Assembly (NCBI GenBank): GCA_963737555.1
Contig: CAVTTB010000006.1
Coordinates: 1-64,000 of the forward strand
DNA from: JAHJQQ01 sp963737555
Lineage (GTDB): Bacteria; Pseudomonadota; Gammaproteobacteria; Thiohalobacterales; Thiohalobacteraceae
Direction: 5' to 3'
DNA: 64,000 nt
In this document: piece after piece, positions 37,124 through 45,640 of the stretch
Numbering within the stretch: the stretch's first letter is position 1
Layout of the letters: each line of letters begins with the position of its first letter
Notes under the pieces: generated by a model
Databases searched by the model: none
Told to the model about the DNA's origin: nothing
What the model saw: the letters and a program-made list of their open reading frames with translations, nothing else
Made by a program: the position numbers and the translations under genes

Positions 37124-39154
37124 ACATCGCGCAAACGCACTGGCAATTGGCAACCGATGCCGACGGTATTGCGTGGCTGACTCTCGACAAGCAGGATGCC
37201 AGCACCAATGTTTTAGCTGAGGATGTGCTGGATCAATTTGTCGCCCAGCTTGAACAAATTGGAACGGACGCCACCCCGCGGCTTGGTGATCCGTTCGGCC
37301 AAGGCCAACGGCTTTATCGCCGGCGCCGATGTGCGTGCATTCTCGCCGATGGCGTCACGCGATCTTGCCTTGGCGCTGATTCAACGCGGTCAACGGGCCT
37401 TCGATCGGCTCGCAGCGTTGCCCTTCCCTACCCTCGCCTTGATTCATGGTTTTTGCCTGGGCGGTGGTCTTGAGCTGGCGCTGGCATGTCGCTACCGCAT
37501 CGCGCGTGACGATGACGGTACGCGTTTGGGTTTGCCCGAGGTGCGTTTAGGTATTCATCCGGGCTTCGGTGGCAGCGTGCGTGCCGTGCGTCTGTTGGGC
37601 GGACTGAAGGCGCTGGATCTGATGCTGAGCGGACGGACGGTATCGGCGCGGCAGGCGCTACGGCTGGGCCTGGTGGATTACGCCGTGCCCGAACGGCATC
37701 TGTTGGCGGCAGCCCGTGAAACCCTGCTCAAGCCACCCTCACCGCATACGCCCGGGCGGCTGGATCGTTTGACCAATCACCCGCTGGCCAGACCGCTGAT
37801 CGCGCCTTTATTGAAGCGCAAAGTCGCGCAGCATGCGCGGCCCGAACATTACCCGGCGCCGTTTGCCTTGATCGATGTCTGGCGCAAGCATGCGGACGAT
37901 CCACGGCGAATGCTCGATGCCGAGGCGGCCTCGGTGGCAGACCTCATCACCGGCCCCACGGCACAGAATCTGGTGCGGGTGTTTTTTCTGCAAGAACGCC
38001 TGAAAGGCATGGCGCGTGCGGCGGATTGCGGTATCAAGCATGTGCATGTTATCGGCGCCGGCGTCATGGGTGGCGATATCGCAGCCTGGTGCGCATTCTC
38101 CGGCATGACGGTATCGTTACAGGATCAGTCTCCAGAACGGATTGCGCCAGCCATGGGCCGTGCCGCGAAGCTATACCAGCAGAAGCTCAAGGATCCGCGT
38201 CGCGTCACGGCGGTCTGGGATCGATTGATCCCCGATCACCAGGGACGGTATATCGAACGCGCCGATCTGGTGATCGAAGCGATCTTTGAAGACAAAGACG
38301 TCAAGCAAGCACTCTATCGCGATATCGAGCCGCGCATGCGTGCGGACGCCTTACTCGCGAGCAACACCTCCAGCATTCCCTTGGAAGATCTCGCGCCTGC
38401 TTTGAACCGTCCGGAGCGTCTGGTCGGATTGCATTTCTTCAACCCGGTGGCGAAGATGCAGCTGGTGGAAATCGTACGCGGTAAACACAGTTCGGAGGCG
38501 GCGATTCAACAAGCAATGGCGTTCACGCGCGCCATCGACCGCTTGCCGCTGCCAGTGACCAGCACGCCGGGATTTCTGGTCAATCGCGTACTCATGCCGT
38601 ACCTGCTGGAGGCTGTGGTCCTCGAAACCGAAGGCGTACCGGCCACGCTCATCGATCGCGCCGCCGTCGAGTTCGGCATGCCCATGGGGCCGATAGAACT
38701 TGCGGATACGGTTGGCCTAGACGTCTGTCTACATGTGGCGCGTATCCTTGCAGCAGACTTGAACGTCGAGGTTCCCAATCGTCTGGAAGAATTGGTTACC
38801 GAGGGACGCCTAGGGCGTAAGAACGGCACCGGCTTTTACACCTGGCACAAAGGCAAACCGGTCAAGCCGCGCGCCGATGCGGGACGTGAAGCGCCAGACG
38901 ATTTGACCGAGCGTATGTTGATGCGTTTGTATAATGAGGCGCGCGCCTGTCTGCGCGAAAATGTGGTGGCGGATGTCGATCTGCTCGACGCGGGCATGAT
39001 CTTTGCGACCGGCTTTGCACCCTTCCGCGGCGGTCCGCTTCATCATACCCAGCAGCAAGGTGACATGGCAGTGTATCGCGAGCTGCAAAAATTGACTGAA
39101 CGTTACGGGTCGCGGTTTACTCCCGATCTGGGCTGGAATCAAAACAAGGGATAG
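37120..39154 (+). CDS. fadJ: multifunctional enoyl-CoA hydratase/3-hydroxyacyl-CoA dehydrogenase (one frameshift)
   Basis: About 677 residues, alpha subunit of the beta-oxidation complex. The crotonase domain has GFIAGADVRAF, GFCLGGGLELALACRYRIA and LGLPEVRLGIHPGFGGSVR. The dehydrogenase half has VIGAGVMGGDIAAWCAFSGM, LLASNTSSIPLEDLAPAL and GLHFFNPVAKMQLVEIVRG. The first 50 codons (MNIAQTHWQLATDADG) lie in a different frame from the rest. One C too many in the run at 37274-37277 explains it, and the join reads DATRGLVIRSAKANGF. Start at ATG 37120 overlaps the thiolase stop. The pairing with a FadI-size thiolase supports FadJ over FadB. Confidence 0.9.
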
Positions 39155-39160
39155 ATTTAT

Positions 39161-40981
39161 ATGCCGAGCACCGGTGCGAATCAGGAAACCGATGTCATTC
39201 TTCCGCACGAGGCGAACACCCTCGCCGGCTTGTTTCGCGAACGGGTACGCCGCAGTCCCGATGCAGTCGCTTATCGTCAGTTCGATACCGAGACGCAACG
39301 TTGGCTCGATAGCACCTGGGCGGAAATGGGCCAGGGTGTTGCCTGCTGGCAGGCGGCATTGGGTCTTGAAGGGTTGGCGCACGGCGATCGTGTGGCCGTG
39401 TTGTTGCGTAATTGCCGCGAATGGGTGTTGTTCGAACAGGCGGCGCTGGGACTGGGTCTGGTCGTGATTCCTTTGTATATGGAAGACCGCCCGGAGAATA
39501 TCGCCTACATTTTGCAAAATGCGGGCGCACGCTTGCTGTTGATCAGTGGTGATGAACATTGGCAACAACTGCAGCGCGTCCGCGACCAATTGGGCTTTTT
39601 GGTGCGGATAATCAGCATCGCGCCGATTGACGATGCACGGGAACCCCGCCTGCGTGCGCTTGCCGATTGGCTGCCACAAGACCGCGACTGCCAGTTACAG
39701 ACGCAAGAGGGTGGCGCGGAGGAATTGGCGACCATCGTCTATACCTCGGGCACCACTGGACGGCCCAAAGGTGTCATGCTCAGTCACCGCAATATTCTCT
39801 GGAACGCGTATGTCTCGCAGCTGAAAGTCAGCGTCTATCCGCATGACTTGTTTCTCTCGTTCCTGCCCTTGTCGCACACCTTCGAGCGTACCGTGGGTTA
39901 CTACCTGCCGATGATGTGCGGTTCGACGGTCGCCTATAACCGTTCGATTCCAGAACTCGGCGAAGATCTGCAAATAATTCGGCCGACCATTTTGATTTCG
40001 GTGCCGCGCATCTTCGAGCGCGTGTATAACAAAATACAAGCCGGTCTAGCAGAAAAACCGCTCTTGGCACGCAAGCTGTTCACCCATACGCTCAACATCG
40101 GTTGGCAACGTTTCGAATATCAACAGGGTCGCGCATCCAAAAGCCTGGGTATGCTTGCATGGCCATTGCTCAACAAACTGGTGGCAGCCAAGGTGATGGC
40201 GAAGCTCGGCGGACGTCTGCGTTTCTCCGTGTGTGGCGGTGCGCCACTCTCGCCTACCGTGGCGCGTTTCTTTATCGGTCTGGGCTTACCCTTGGTCCAG
40301 GGTTATGGCCTGACCGAGACCAGTCCGGTGATTGCCGCGAATTCACTGATAGACAACCGCCCAGACAGTGTCGGCACGCCGCTCGCTAATGTGGAAATCT
40401 GTGTCGGTGAAGACTCTGAACTGCTGGTACGCAGCCCCGGAATCATGCTCGGCTATTGGGGCGACCCTGTCGCGACATCCGCCATGATCGATGCCGAGGG
40501 CTGGTTGCATACCGGAGATCAAGTTCGCATCGACGCTCAGGGACACATCCTTATCACCGGCCGTCTCAAGGACATACTGGTGCTGGCCAATGGTGAGAAG
40601 GTGTCACCTGCGGATATGGAAATGGCGATTCAGAACGATCCCTGGTTCGAACAGGTGATGGTGATCGGCGATGATCGACCCTATTTGTGCGCGCTGGTCG
40701 TGTTCAACGCCGATCAGTGGCGCATCGAGGCAAGCAAGCTTGGGCTGGATGCCTCTGACCCAGGCTCGCTTGACGATGAGCGCGTGTGCACCGCTGTACT
40801 ACAGCGCATTGCGGCGCGAATTGAGAGTTTTCCGGGTTATGCACAGATCCGTCGGGTCGCGTGCTATCTCGAACCTTGGAGCATCAATGCGGGCACGATC
40901 ACGCCGACCTTGAAATTACGCCGCACGCGTATTCTGGAGCATTACCAGGCAGCGGCGGAACGGCTCTACAGCGGGCACTGA
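39161..40981 (+). CDS. fadD: long-chain fatty acid-CoA ligase
   Basis: 606-residue AMP-forming ligase. The P-loop is TIVYTSGTTGRPKGVMLSH near residue 190; LVQGYGLTETSPVIAANS is near residue 380, GWLHTGDQVRIDAQGHILIT is near residue 445 and RLKDILVLANGEKVSP is in the hinge region. It activates free fatty acids to acyl-CoA and so feeds the three enzymes upstream. The sequence is closest in style to FAA1/FadD15-type long forms. It follows fadJ by 6 bases, and the operon ends here against the convergent PilZ gene. Confidence 0.9.
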   Translation: MPSTGANQETDVILPHEANTLAGLFRERVRRSPDAVAYRQFDTETQRWLDSTWAEMGQGVACWQAALGLEGLAHGDRVAVLLRNCREWVLFEQAALGLGLVVIPLYMEDRPENIAYILQNAGARLLLISGDEHWQQLQRVRDQLGFLVRIISIAPIDDAREPRLRALADWLPQDRDCQLQTQEGGAEELATIVYTSGTTGRPKGVMLSHRNILWNAYVSQLKVSVYPHDLFLSFLPLSHTFERTVGYYLPMMCGSTVAYNRSIPELGEDLQIIRPTILISVPRIFERVYNKIQAGLAEKPLLARKLFTHTLNIGWQRFEYQQGRASKSLGMLAWPLLNKLVAAKVMAKLGGRLRFSVCGGAPLSPTVARFFIGLGLPLVQGYGLTETSPVIAANSLIDNRPDSVGTPLANVEICVGEDSELLVRSPGIMLGYWGDPVATSAMIDAEGWLHTGDQVRIDAQGHILITGRLKDILVLANGEKVSPADMEMAIQNDPWFEQVMVIGDDRPYLCALVVFNADQWRIEASKLGLDASDPGSLDDERVCTAVLQRIAARIESFPGYAQIRRVACYLEPWSINAGTITPTLKLRRTRILEHYQAAAERLYSGH

Positions 40982-40991
40982 ATATGTAGAT

Positions 40992-41498
40992 TCAGGCGGC
41001 GTGACCTTGCGGTGAACATTGCGTGCGATCATGCGTGCAGCCGCCGGCGGGAAATGACTCACCACGACTAAGTTGCAGGTAATACATCAGTTCGTGAGTC
41101 ACAGCGCGGCCGATGATGTCGTGTTCAACGAAGCATATCGCCAAACCATTTGCCTCATTACGCACAACTTTGCCGCTGATCTGACGCGACATTACCTGGA
41201 AGCCGGTGTCGATTGCGAAATGCAGGCGTACGTCAAGGAGATCATGGCAGGTAACTCCCCCTATGATCTCAACGAAACAACCCCGAGTGCTGATGTCGCT
41301 CGCGATTCCCCGCGTTGTAAATCCGGGTGCTTCGACGCGCAAGTGCACAGAGATTTCTGCGCGCGGGTGATTGCGTCTGTCCATCAAGGGCGGCCTCTTA
41401 GTGTTCGTGATATCGGTAAACCAATAACAAGCCACTGTCGCGTGTGTAGCGCGAGGTCCTGGATGCTGCAATCCTTGAGAAAGTGGTGTGTTTGTCAC
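40992..41498 (-). CDS. PilZ domain protein
   Basis: PilZ-type cyclic-di-GMP binding domain: DRRNHPRAEISVHL has the RxxxR-type motif and ASDISTRGCFVEI the (D/N)xSxxG motif. ATG 41384 gives 130 residues beginning directly at the domain and is the more likely start; the longer frame begins at 41498. The end (LQLSRGESFPAGG and on) is unstructured. It lies 61 bases downstream of tatD on the same strand. A link to exopolysaccharide control by c-di-GMP is possible, but no partner is visible nearby. Confidence 0.75.
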   Translation of the reverse strand: MTNTPLSQGLQHPGPRATHATVACYWFTDITNTKRPPLMDRRNHPRAEISVHLRVEAPGFTTRGIASDISTRGCFVEIIGGVTCHDLLDVRLHFAIDTGFQVMSRQISGKVVRNEANGLAICFVEHDIIGRAVTHELMYYLQLSRGESFPAGGCTHDRTQCSPQGHAA

Positions 41499-41559
41499 AC
41501 GTGCTATGAGACGCCGTGGACAAATTCATAGCGGCCACAAACGGCGCCAACTTTACGGT

Positions 41560-42360
41560 TTAATGCCGGCCAAACAGCCGGAAATAATTCTCGGTGGTAG
41601 CGCGGGCTAAATCGGAGAAGGACTCGCCACGAAGTTCGGCCAAATATTCAGCAACATAGCGGACATAGGCTGGTTGGTTGCTGCGGCCACGCTTGGGCAC
41701 CGGGGCGAGATAAGGCGAGTCGGTTTCCACCAGCAGACGGTCAACCGGTACCTGCCGAGCCACCTCACGCAGCGCCTCGGCATTTTTGAACGTGACAATG
41801 CCGGACAAGGAAATATAGAAACCCAGGTCCAAAGCCGCTTTGGCGGTCGCCCAATCCTCAGTGAAACAATGCATCACCCCGCCGACCGCATCAGCACCCT
41901 CCTCACGCAGCACGGCCAAAGTATCGGCGCGGGCGTCACGCGTATGCACGATCAGCGGCTTGTCGACCGCGCGCGCGGTCTGCACATGCAGGCGGAACAT
42001 GGTCATCTGATGCTCGCGGTGCTCGCCGCCGTAGTAGTAATCCAGCCCCGTCTCACCGATGGCGACGACACGCGTGTCCTGGCCGAGTTGAACTAAATGA
42101 TCCAGCTCAGGGACCGACCCATCGCCGTCGGTCGGATGCACGCCAACCGATACCGATATCTCCGTAAATGGGTCCACCAGGGCACGCATCGCCGGGTAGG
42201 CCTCCAGATTGATGGCCACGCACAGGAAATGCCCCACCCCGACCGCACGGGCCTGTTCCAGGGCACCGGTCAATCCACCCTCGATCTGGTCAAAGGCAAG
42301 TCGGTCCAGGTGGCAATGGGAATCGACGAGCAGGCAGTTTTCGGTGGCAGTCATGGTCAT
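41560..42360 (-). CDS. tatD: TatD family metal-dependent hydrolase/DNase
   Basis: 266 residues of the TatD family. Motifs are VDSHCHLD at the N-terminus (two metal-binding histidines), AIGETGLDYYYGG near residue 100, KPLIVHTRDA near residue 137, GGVMHCFTEDW near residue 160 and LVETDSPYLAPVPKRG near residue 208. Enzymes of this group are Mg-dependent 3'-5' exonucleases. YcfH-like members lie near pilZ and holB in many gammaproteobacteria, and here a PilZ gene follows. The start ATG at 42360 has a second in-frame ATG two codons later. Confidence 0.9.
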   Translation of the reverse strand: MTMTATENCLLVDSHCHLDRLAFDQIEGGLTGALEQARAVGVGHFLCVAINLEAYPAMRALVDPFTEISVSVGVHPTDGDGSVPELDHLVQLGQDTRVVAIGETGLDYYYGGEHREHQMTMFRLHVQTARAVDKPLIVHTRDARADTLAVLREEGADAVGGVMHCFTEDWATAKAALDLGFYISLSGIVTFKNAEALREVARQVPVDRLLVETDSPYLAPVPKRGRSNQPAYVRYVAEYLAELRGESFSDLARATTENYFRLFGRH

Positions 42361-42423
42361 AGCGGGCTAAGGGTACGGATCTACTGGGTATCTGCAAGCC
42401 CGGCTCACAAGCAGAGATATATG

Positions 42424-42469
42424 TTGATTACGCTACATCTATGTAGCATAGTCTTCATATGATGAAGAC
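42424..42469 (+). promoter_or_regulatory. candidate chr operon promoter/operator, apparently leaderless
   Basis: TTGATT (42424-42429) and CATAGT (42447-42452) are spaced by 17 bases. The palindrome GCTACAT-2-ATGTAGC (42432-42447) fills the space between them. A second palindrome, GTCTTCAT-3-ATGAAGAC (42451-42469), surrounds the chrB start ATG at 42459. That ATG is 7 bases after the -10 and has no ribosome binding site. This is a typical layout for a repressed promoter; ChrB itself is a known chromate-responsive regulator in related systems. Confidence 0.6.
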
Positions 42470-43412
42470 TTGGCTACTCCTGATTTTGTCGCTGCCTACC
42501 GAAAACACCTCGACGCGCATGCGCGCCTGGCGCGCCCTGAAGGCCATTGGCGCGGCCGTATTACGGGATGGCGTTTACATTCTGCCAACCAACGAAGAGC
42601 GGCGGGATGCCTTGAATGCGGTGGCCGCCGACGTCGAAGCCTCCGGCGGCACGGCCTACCTGCTGGAACTGGATCAGCCCGCGATTTACCCGTTCGCTGA
42701 GTTGTTCGACCGTAGCGCTGAATACACCAAACTTGCCGCAGACATCAACGCAAGTTTGGTCAGCATTGATGATCTCACCCTCAGCGATGCCCTGCGACAG
42801 ACGCGTAAATTGCACAAGGCTTATGCAGCTGTGCGTGCCATTGATTTTTTCCCTGGGGACATACAACGCCAAGTGGAAGCTCTGCTGGCTGAGTTGGATC
42901 GGCGTATTCAAGCTCGCAGCAGTCTGGATGAACCGAGCGTAAGCGCGCATGCACTGCCGCCGTGTGACCCGGCGCAATATCAGGGGCGTCTATGGGCGAC
43001 GCGCAAACGCCTATGGGTCGATCGCGTCGCCTCAGCGTGGTTGATTCGTCGCTTCATAGATCGTGAAGCACGTTTTATCTGGCTGGACAGTCCCGCGGAC
43101 TGCCCCAGCGATGCCCTCGGGTTTGATTTCGACGGTGCCGCCTTCACGCACACTGAAACGTCGGCTGGCGTTTTTGTCAGTTTCGAAACACTGATGCTGA
43201 GCTTTGGTCTGGAACGCGACGTTGCGCTGCAACGTGTCGCGCGCTTAGTTCATTGCCTGGATGTTGGCGGTTTGCCCGTGCCCGAGGCCGCCGGCTTCGA
43301 ACGCCTGTTGCGCGGCATGCACGCACGTATTGATAACGATGACACCCTGCTGATCGAAGCTGGGCGCTTATTAGATGATTTCTATACCGCCTTTGAAGAG
43401 GAAACATCATGA
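42459..43412 (+). CDS. chrB: chromate resistance regulator ChrB
   Basis: 317 residues with the two-domain layout of ChrB. The N-terminal half (WLLLILSLPTENTSTRMRAW, AVLRDGVYILP) has a winged-helix-like pattern, and the C-terminal half is the ChrB domain (WATRKRLWVDRVASAWLIRR, FVSFETLMLSFGLERD, LVHCLDVGG). In characterised operons ChrB senses chromate and controls the chr promoter. Starts ATG 42459 or 42462; both lie in a palindrome and neither has a ribosome binding site. The gene overlaps chrA by four bases. It lies divergent from tatD, with about 100 bases between. Confidence 0.9.
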   Translation: MMKTWLLLILSLPTENTSTRMRAWRALKAIGAAVLRDGVYILPTNEERRDALNAVAADVEASGGTAYLLELDQPAIYPFAELFDRSAEYTKLAADINASLVSIDDLTLSDALRQTRKLHKAYAAVRAIDFFPGDIQRQVEALLAELDRRIQARSSLDEPSVSAHALPPCDPAQYQGRLWATRKRLWVDRVASAWLIRRFIDREARFIWLDSPADCPSDALGFDFDGAAFTHTETSAGVFVSFETLMLSFGLERDVALQRVARLVHCLDVGGLPVPEAAGFERLLRGMHARIDNDDTLLIEAGRLLDDFYTAFEEETS

Positions 43413-44743
43413 ATGAAAAACTGCCACGTCCCGCACAGCCAACACTCATGGAGGCCCTCATCTATTGGTTGAAACTCGGCTTCATCAGCTTTGGTGGTCC
43501 AGCCGGACAGATCGCCATCATGCATCAGGAACTGGTGGAAAAACGCCGTTGGATTTCCGAGCATCGATTTCTACATGCATTGAACTACTGCATGTTGCTG
43601 CCTGGTCCAGAGGCCATTCAATTAGCAATTTATATCAGTTGGCTGTTGCACGGCATTCGCGGCGCCATCATCGCCGGCGTGTTGTTCTTCCTGCCGTCGT
43701 TTGTATTGTTGTCGGCCTTGGCGGCAGTGTATCTGGCCTATGGTGACGTGCCTCTGGTGCAAGGTATTTTCTACGGCATCAAACCGGCGGTGGTCGCGGT
43801 GGTGTTGTTCGCCGCCTGGCGTATAGGTTCGCGGGCCTTGAAAAACGAAGTGCTGTGGGGCATGGCCGCGCTGGCCTTCATTGGCATCTTCGTGTTTGGC
43901 ATTGGCTTCCCGTGGATTGTGTTGGCTGCGGCGATACTCGGTGCCATCGGTGGGAAATATTTCCCGGCGAAATTCAAGACTGGTGGCGGTCACGGTGCGA
44001 GTAATAAAGAATACGGCCCGGCTTTGATCGACGATGACACGCCGCCACCTGCGCATGCGCAATTCTCGTGGACCAAGATGACCATCAAGATTATCGCCTT
44101 CGTCGCCATCTGGGTTGCGGGCATGTATGTGGTAATGGGTCAGCAGACCTTGGCGGACATGGGTATGTTCTTCACCAAGGCGGCATTCCTGACCATTGGT
44201 GGTGCGTATGCGGTGTTGCCGTATGTGTATCAGGGTGCGGTGGAGCACTACACTTGGTTGACCGGTGCGCAGATGATTGATGGTCTGGCCTTAGGTGAAA
44301 CCACGCCGGGTCCGCTGATCATGATCGTGACCTGGGTCGGCTATATGGGCGGTGTGGCGAAATCGGTATTTCCCGATCCGATTGCGGCCGGTGTGGCCGG
44401 CGCTGCCGTTGCAACATTCTTTACCTTCTTGCCCTCCTTCCTGTTGATTCTGGTCGGTGGCCCTATGGTGGAAGCGACCCGCGGCGAATTGAAATTCACC
44501 GCACCGCTGACCGGCATCACCGCCGCCGTCGTTGGTGTGATTGTGAATCTGGCCGCGTTCTTTGCCTGGCATACCTTCTGGCCGCAGGCGACTGAAGAAG
44601 CAGTATTCTCCGGCAACTTCGAGTGGTTCTCGGTGGTGGTGGCGGTACTCAGTTTCATCGCGCTGTGGAAATACAAAGTCGACATCATGAAGGTCATCGG
44701 CGTCTGCGCGCTGCTGGGCTTGGCTTATACACTGATCATTTAA
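43409..44743 (+). CDS. chrA: chromate transporter ChrA, long form
   Basis: 444-residue inner membrane protein, two homologous ChrA halves in one chain. The N-terminal half starts LKLGFISFGGPAGQIAIMHQ and has LLPGPEAIQLAIYISW; the second half has FLTIGGAYAVLPYVYQGAVE and GLALGETTPGPLIMIVTWVG. Both carry the GGP/PGP signature of the CHR family, and about ten helices are predicted by eye. It exports chromate from the cytoplasm, driven by the membrane potential. It forms an operon with chrB (ATGA overlap) and with the genes after it. Confidence 0.95.
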   Translation: MNEKLPRPAQPTLMEALIYWLKLGFISFGGPAGQIAIMHQELVEKRRWISEHRFLHALNYCMLLPGPEAIQLAIYISWLLHGIRGAIIAGVLFFLPSFVLLSALAAVYLAYGDVPLVQGIFYGIKPAVVAVVLFAAWRIGSRALKNEVLWGMAALAFIGIFVFGIGFPWIVLAAAILGAIGGKYFPAKFKTGGGHGASNKEYGPALIDDDTPPPAHAQFSWTKMTIKIIAFVAIWVAGMYVVMGQQTLADMGMFFTKAAFLTIGGAYAVLPYVYQGAVEHYTWLTGAQMIDGLALGETTPGPLIMIVTWVGYMGGVAKSVFPDPIAAGVAGAAVATFFTFLPSFLLILVGGPMVEATRGELKFTAPLTGITAAVVGVIVNLAAFFAWHTFWPQATEEAVFSGNFEWFSVVVAVLSFIALWKYKVDIMKVIGVCALLGLAYTLII

Positions 44744-44753
44744 GGATACGACC

Positions 44754-44858
44754 ATGCACATGGATTTCGGCGCCAAGGCCGCAGCCTATGTGGATGCGTT
44801 CATGCAGAATATTTCCTGGGCTGTTGCAGACACTGCCTTCACACAGATTGGAGCTTGA
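44754..44858 (+). CDS. 34-codon micro-ORF in chromate operon
   Basis: ATG 44754, preceded by AAGGATACG, encodes MHMDFGAKAAAYVDAFMQNI and 14 more residues to TGA 44856-44858. It fills nearly all of the space between chrA and the rhodanese gene and leaves only two bases before the next ATG. The amphipathic composition and tight packing suggest it is translated, perhaps for coupling. No relative is known to me. It could instead be a spacer with chance frame. Confidence 0.45.
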   Translation: MHMDFGAKAAAYVDAFMQNISWAVADTAFTQIGA

Positions 44859-44860
44859 AC

Positions 44861-45175
44861 ATGGATCGCACCATTACACCAGATACACTGAAAACGGAAC
44901 TGAATGACAAACTGATTCTTGATGTGCGTCGCCTCAGCGATCTAGCCACCTCGACGGAACAACTGGCCGGCGCACACTGGAAGGATCCTGAACACGTCAG
45001 CGTATGGGCGGATGCCCTGCCTATGGATCAGGACATCGTGCTCTACTGCGTGCGTGGCGGTTCGGTGTCCAACAGTGTCGTCGATGCGTTGCACGCCAAG
45101 GGTTTGAAGGCACGCTTCATCGAAGGCGGTATCGAAGGTTGGAAGGCCGCCGGTGGCAGCGTGATCGCGAAATGA
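44861..45175 (+). CDS. single-domain rhodanese-like protein
   Basis: 104 residues, one rhodanese domain. The start motif is DKLILDVRRLSDL, and the active-site loop is IVLYCVRGGSVSNSV with the cysteine near residue 67. The final motif is GIEGWKAAGGSV. Rhodanese proteins move sulfane sulfur, and they are found repeatedly in chromate operons, where they have been called ChrE. It overlaps the following gene by four bases (ATGA). A protective role against chromate-driven sulfur stress is inference. Confidence 0.85.
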   Translation: MDRTITPDTLKTELNDKLILDVRRLSDLATSTEQLAGAHWKDPEHVSVWADALPMDQDIVLYCVRGGSVSNSVVDALHAKGLKARFIEGGIEGWKAAGGSVIAK

Positions 45176-45627
45176 AATGGGTCACCCGTGAACGGCCGAA
45201 GATCGATCGCATCGCCTGCCCGTGGTTGATTGCGCGTTATATAGACAAGTCGCCTGAATTTCTCTATGTCCCGGGTGGTGAGGTCATGCAAGTCGCGGCG
45301 GATACTGGCGCCCTGCCTTATGACGTTCCCGATGTCGAGCTAGGACATCACGGTGATCAGTGCAGTTTTGATGCGTTCATTGCCAAATATGAACTCAAGG
45401 ATGATGCCTTGATGCGTCTGGCGCTAATCGTGCGGGCGGCAGATTGCGGTGCGCCGCAGTTGGCCAAAGAAGCGGCTGGATTGCTGGCGATTTCAAAAGG
45501 TCTATCGCTGAATTTCACTGATGACCATGAAATGCTCGCTCATGGCATGGTGCTGTACGACGCCTTGTATGCGTGGTGTGCCGACATACCGGTGCAGAAC
45601 GTGGTCTGGATGCCCAAGCCGCTGTGA
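45172..45627 (+). CDS. stand-alone ChrB C-terminal domain protein
   Basis: 151 residues matching only the C-terminal half of ChrB: RPKIDRIACPWLIARYIDKS, VELGHHGDQCSFDAF and a final WCADIPVQNVVWMPK. It lacks the regulatory N-terminal half present in the chrB at 42459, so it probably does not bind DNA. Start ATG 45172 overlaps the rhodanese stop. The open frame extends further upstream, but that part is only a shadow of the rhodanese gene. Its role is unknown; the domain pair rhodanese plus ChrB-C recurs in chromate loci. Confidence 0.85.
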   Translation: MKWVTRERPKIDRIACPWLIARYIDKSPEFLYVPGGEVMQVAADTGALPYDVPDVELGHHGDQCSFDAFIAKYELKDDALMRLALIVRAADCGAPQLAKEAAGLLAISKGLSLNFTDDHEMLAHGMVLYDALYAWCADIPVQNVVWMPKPL

Positions 45628-45640
45628 TGGGGCCGCTGTG

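Noticed and set aside
37272..37280. Programmed frameshifting as explanation for the split fadJ and the other interrupted genes.
   Set aside because: No slippery heptamer or stimulatory structure is shared, the genes are unrelated, and most need the same type of one-base correction in short homopolymers.
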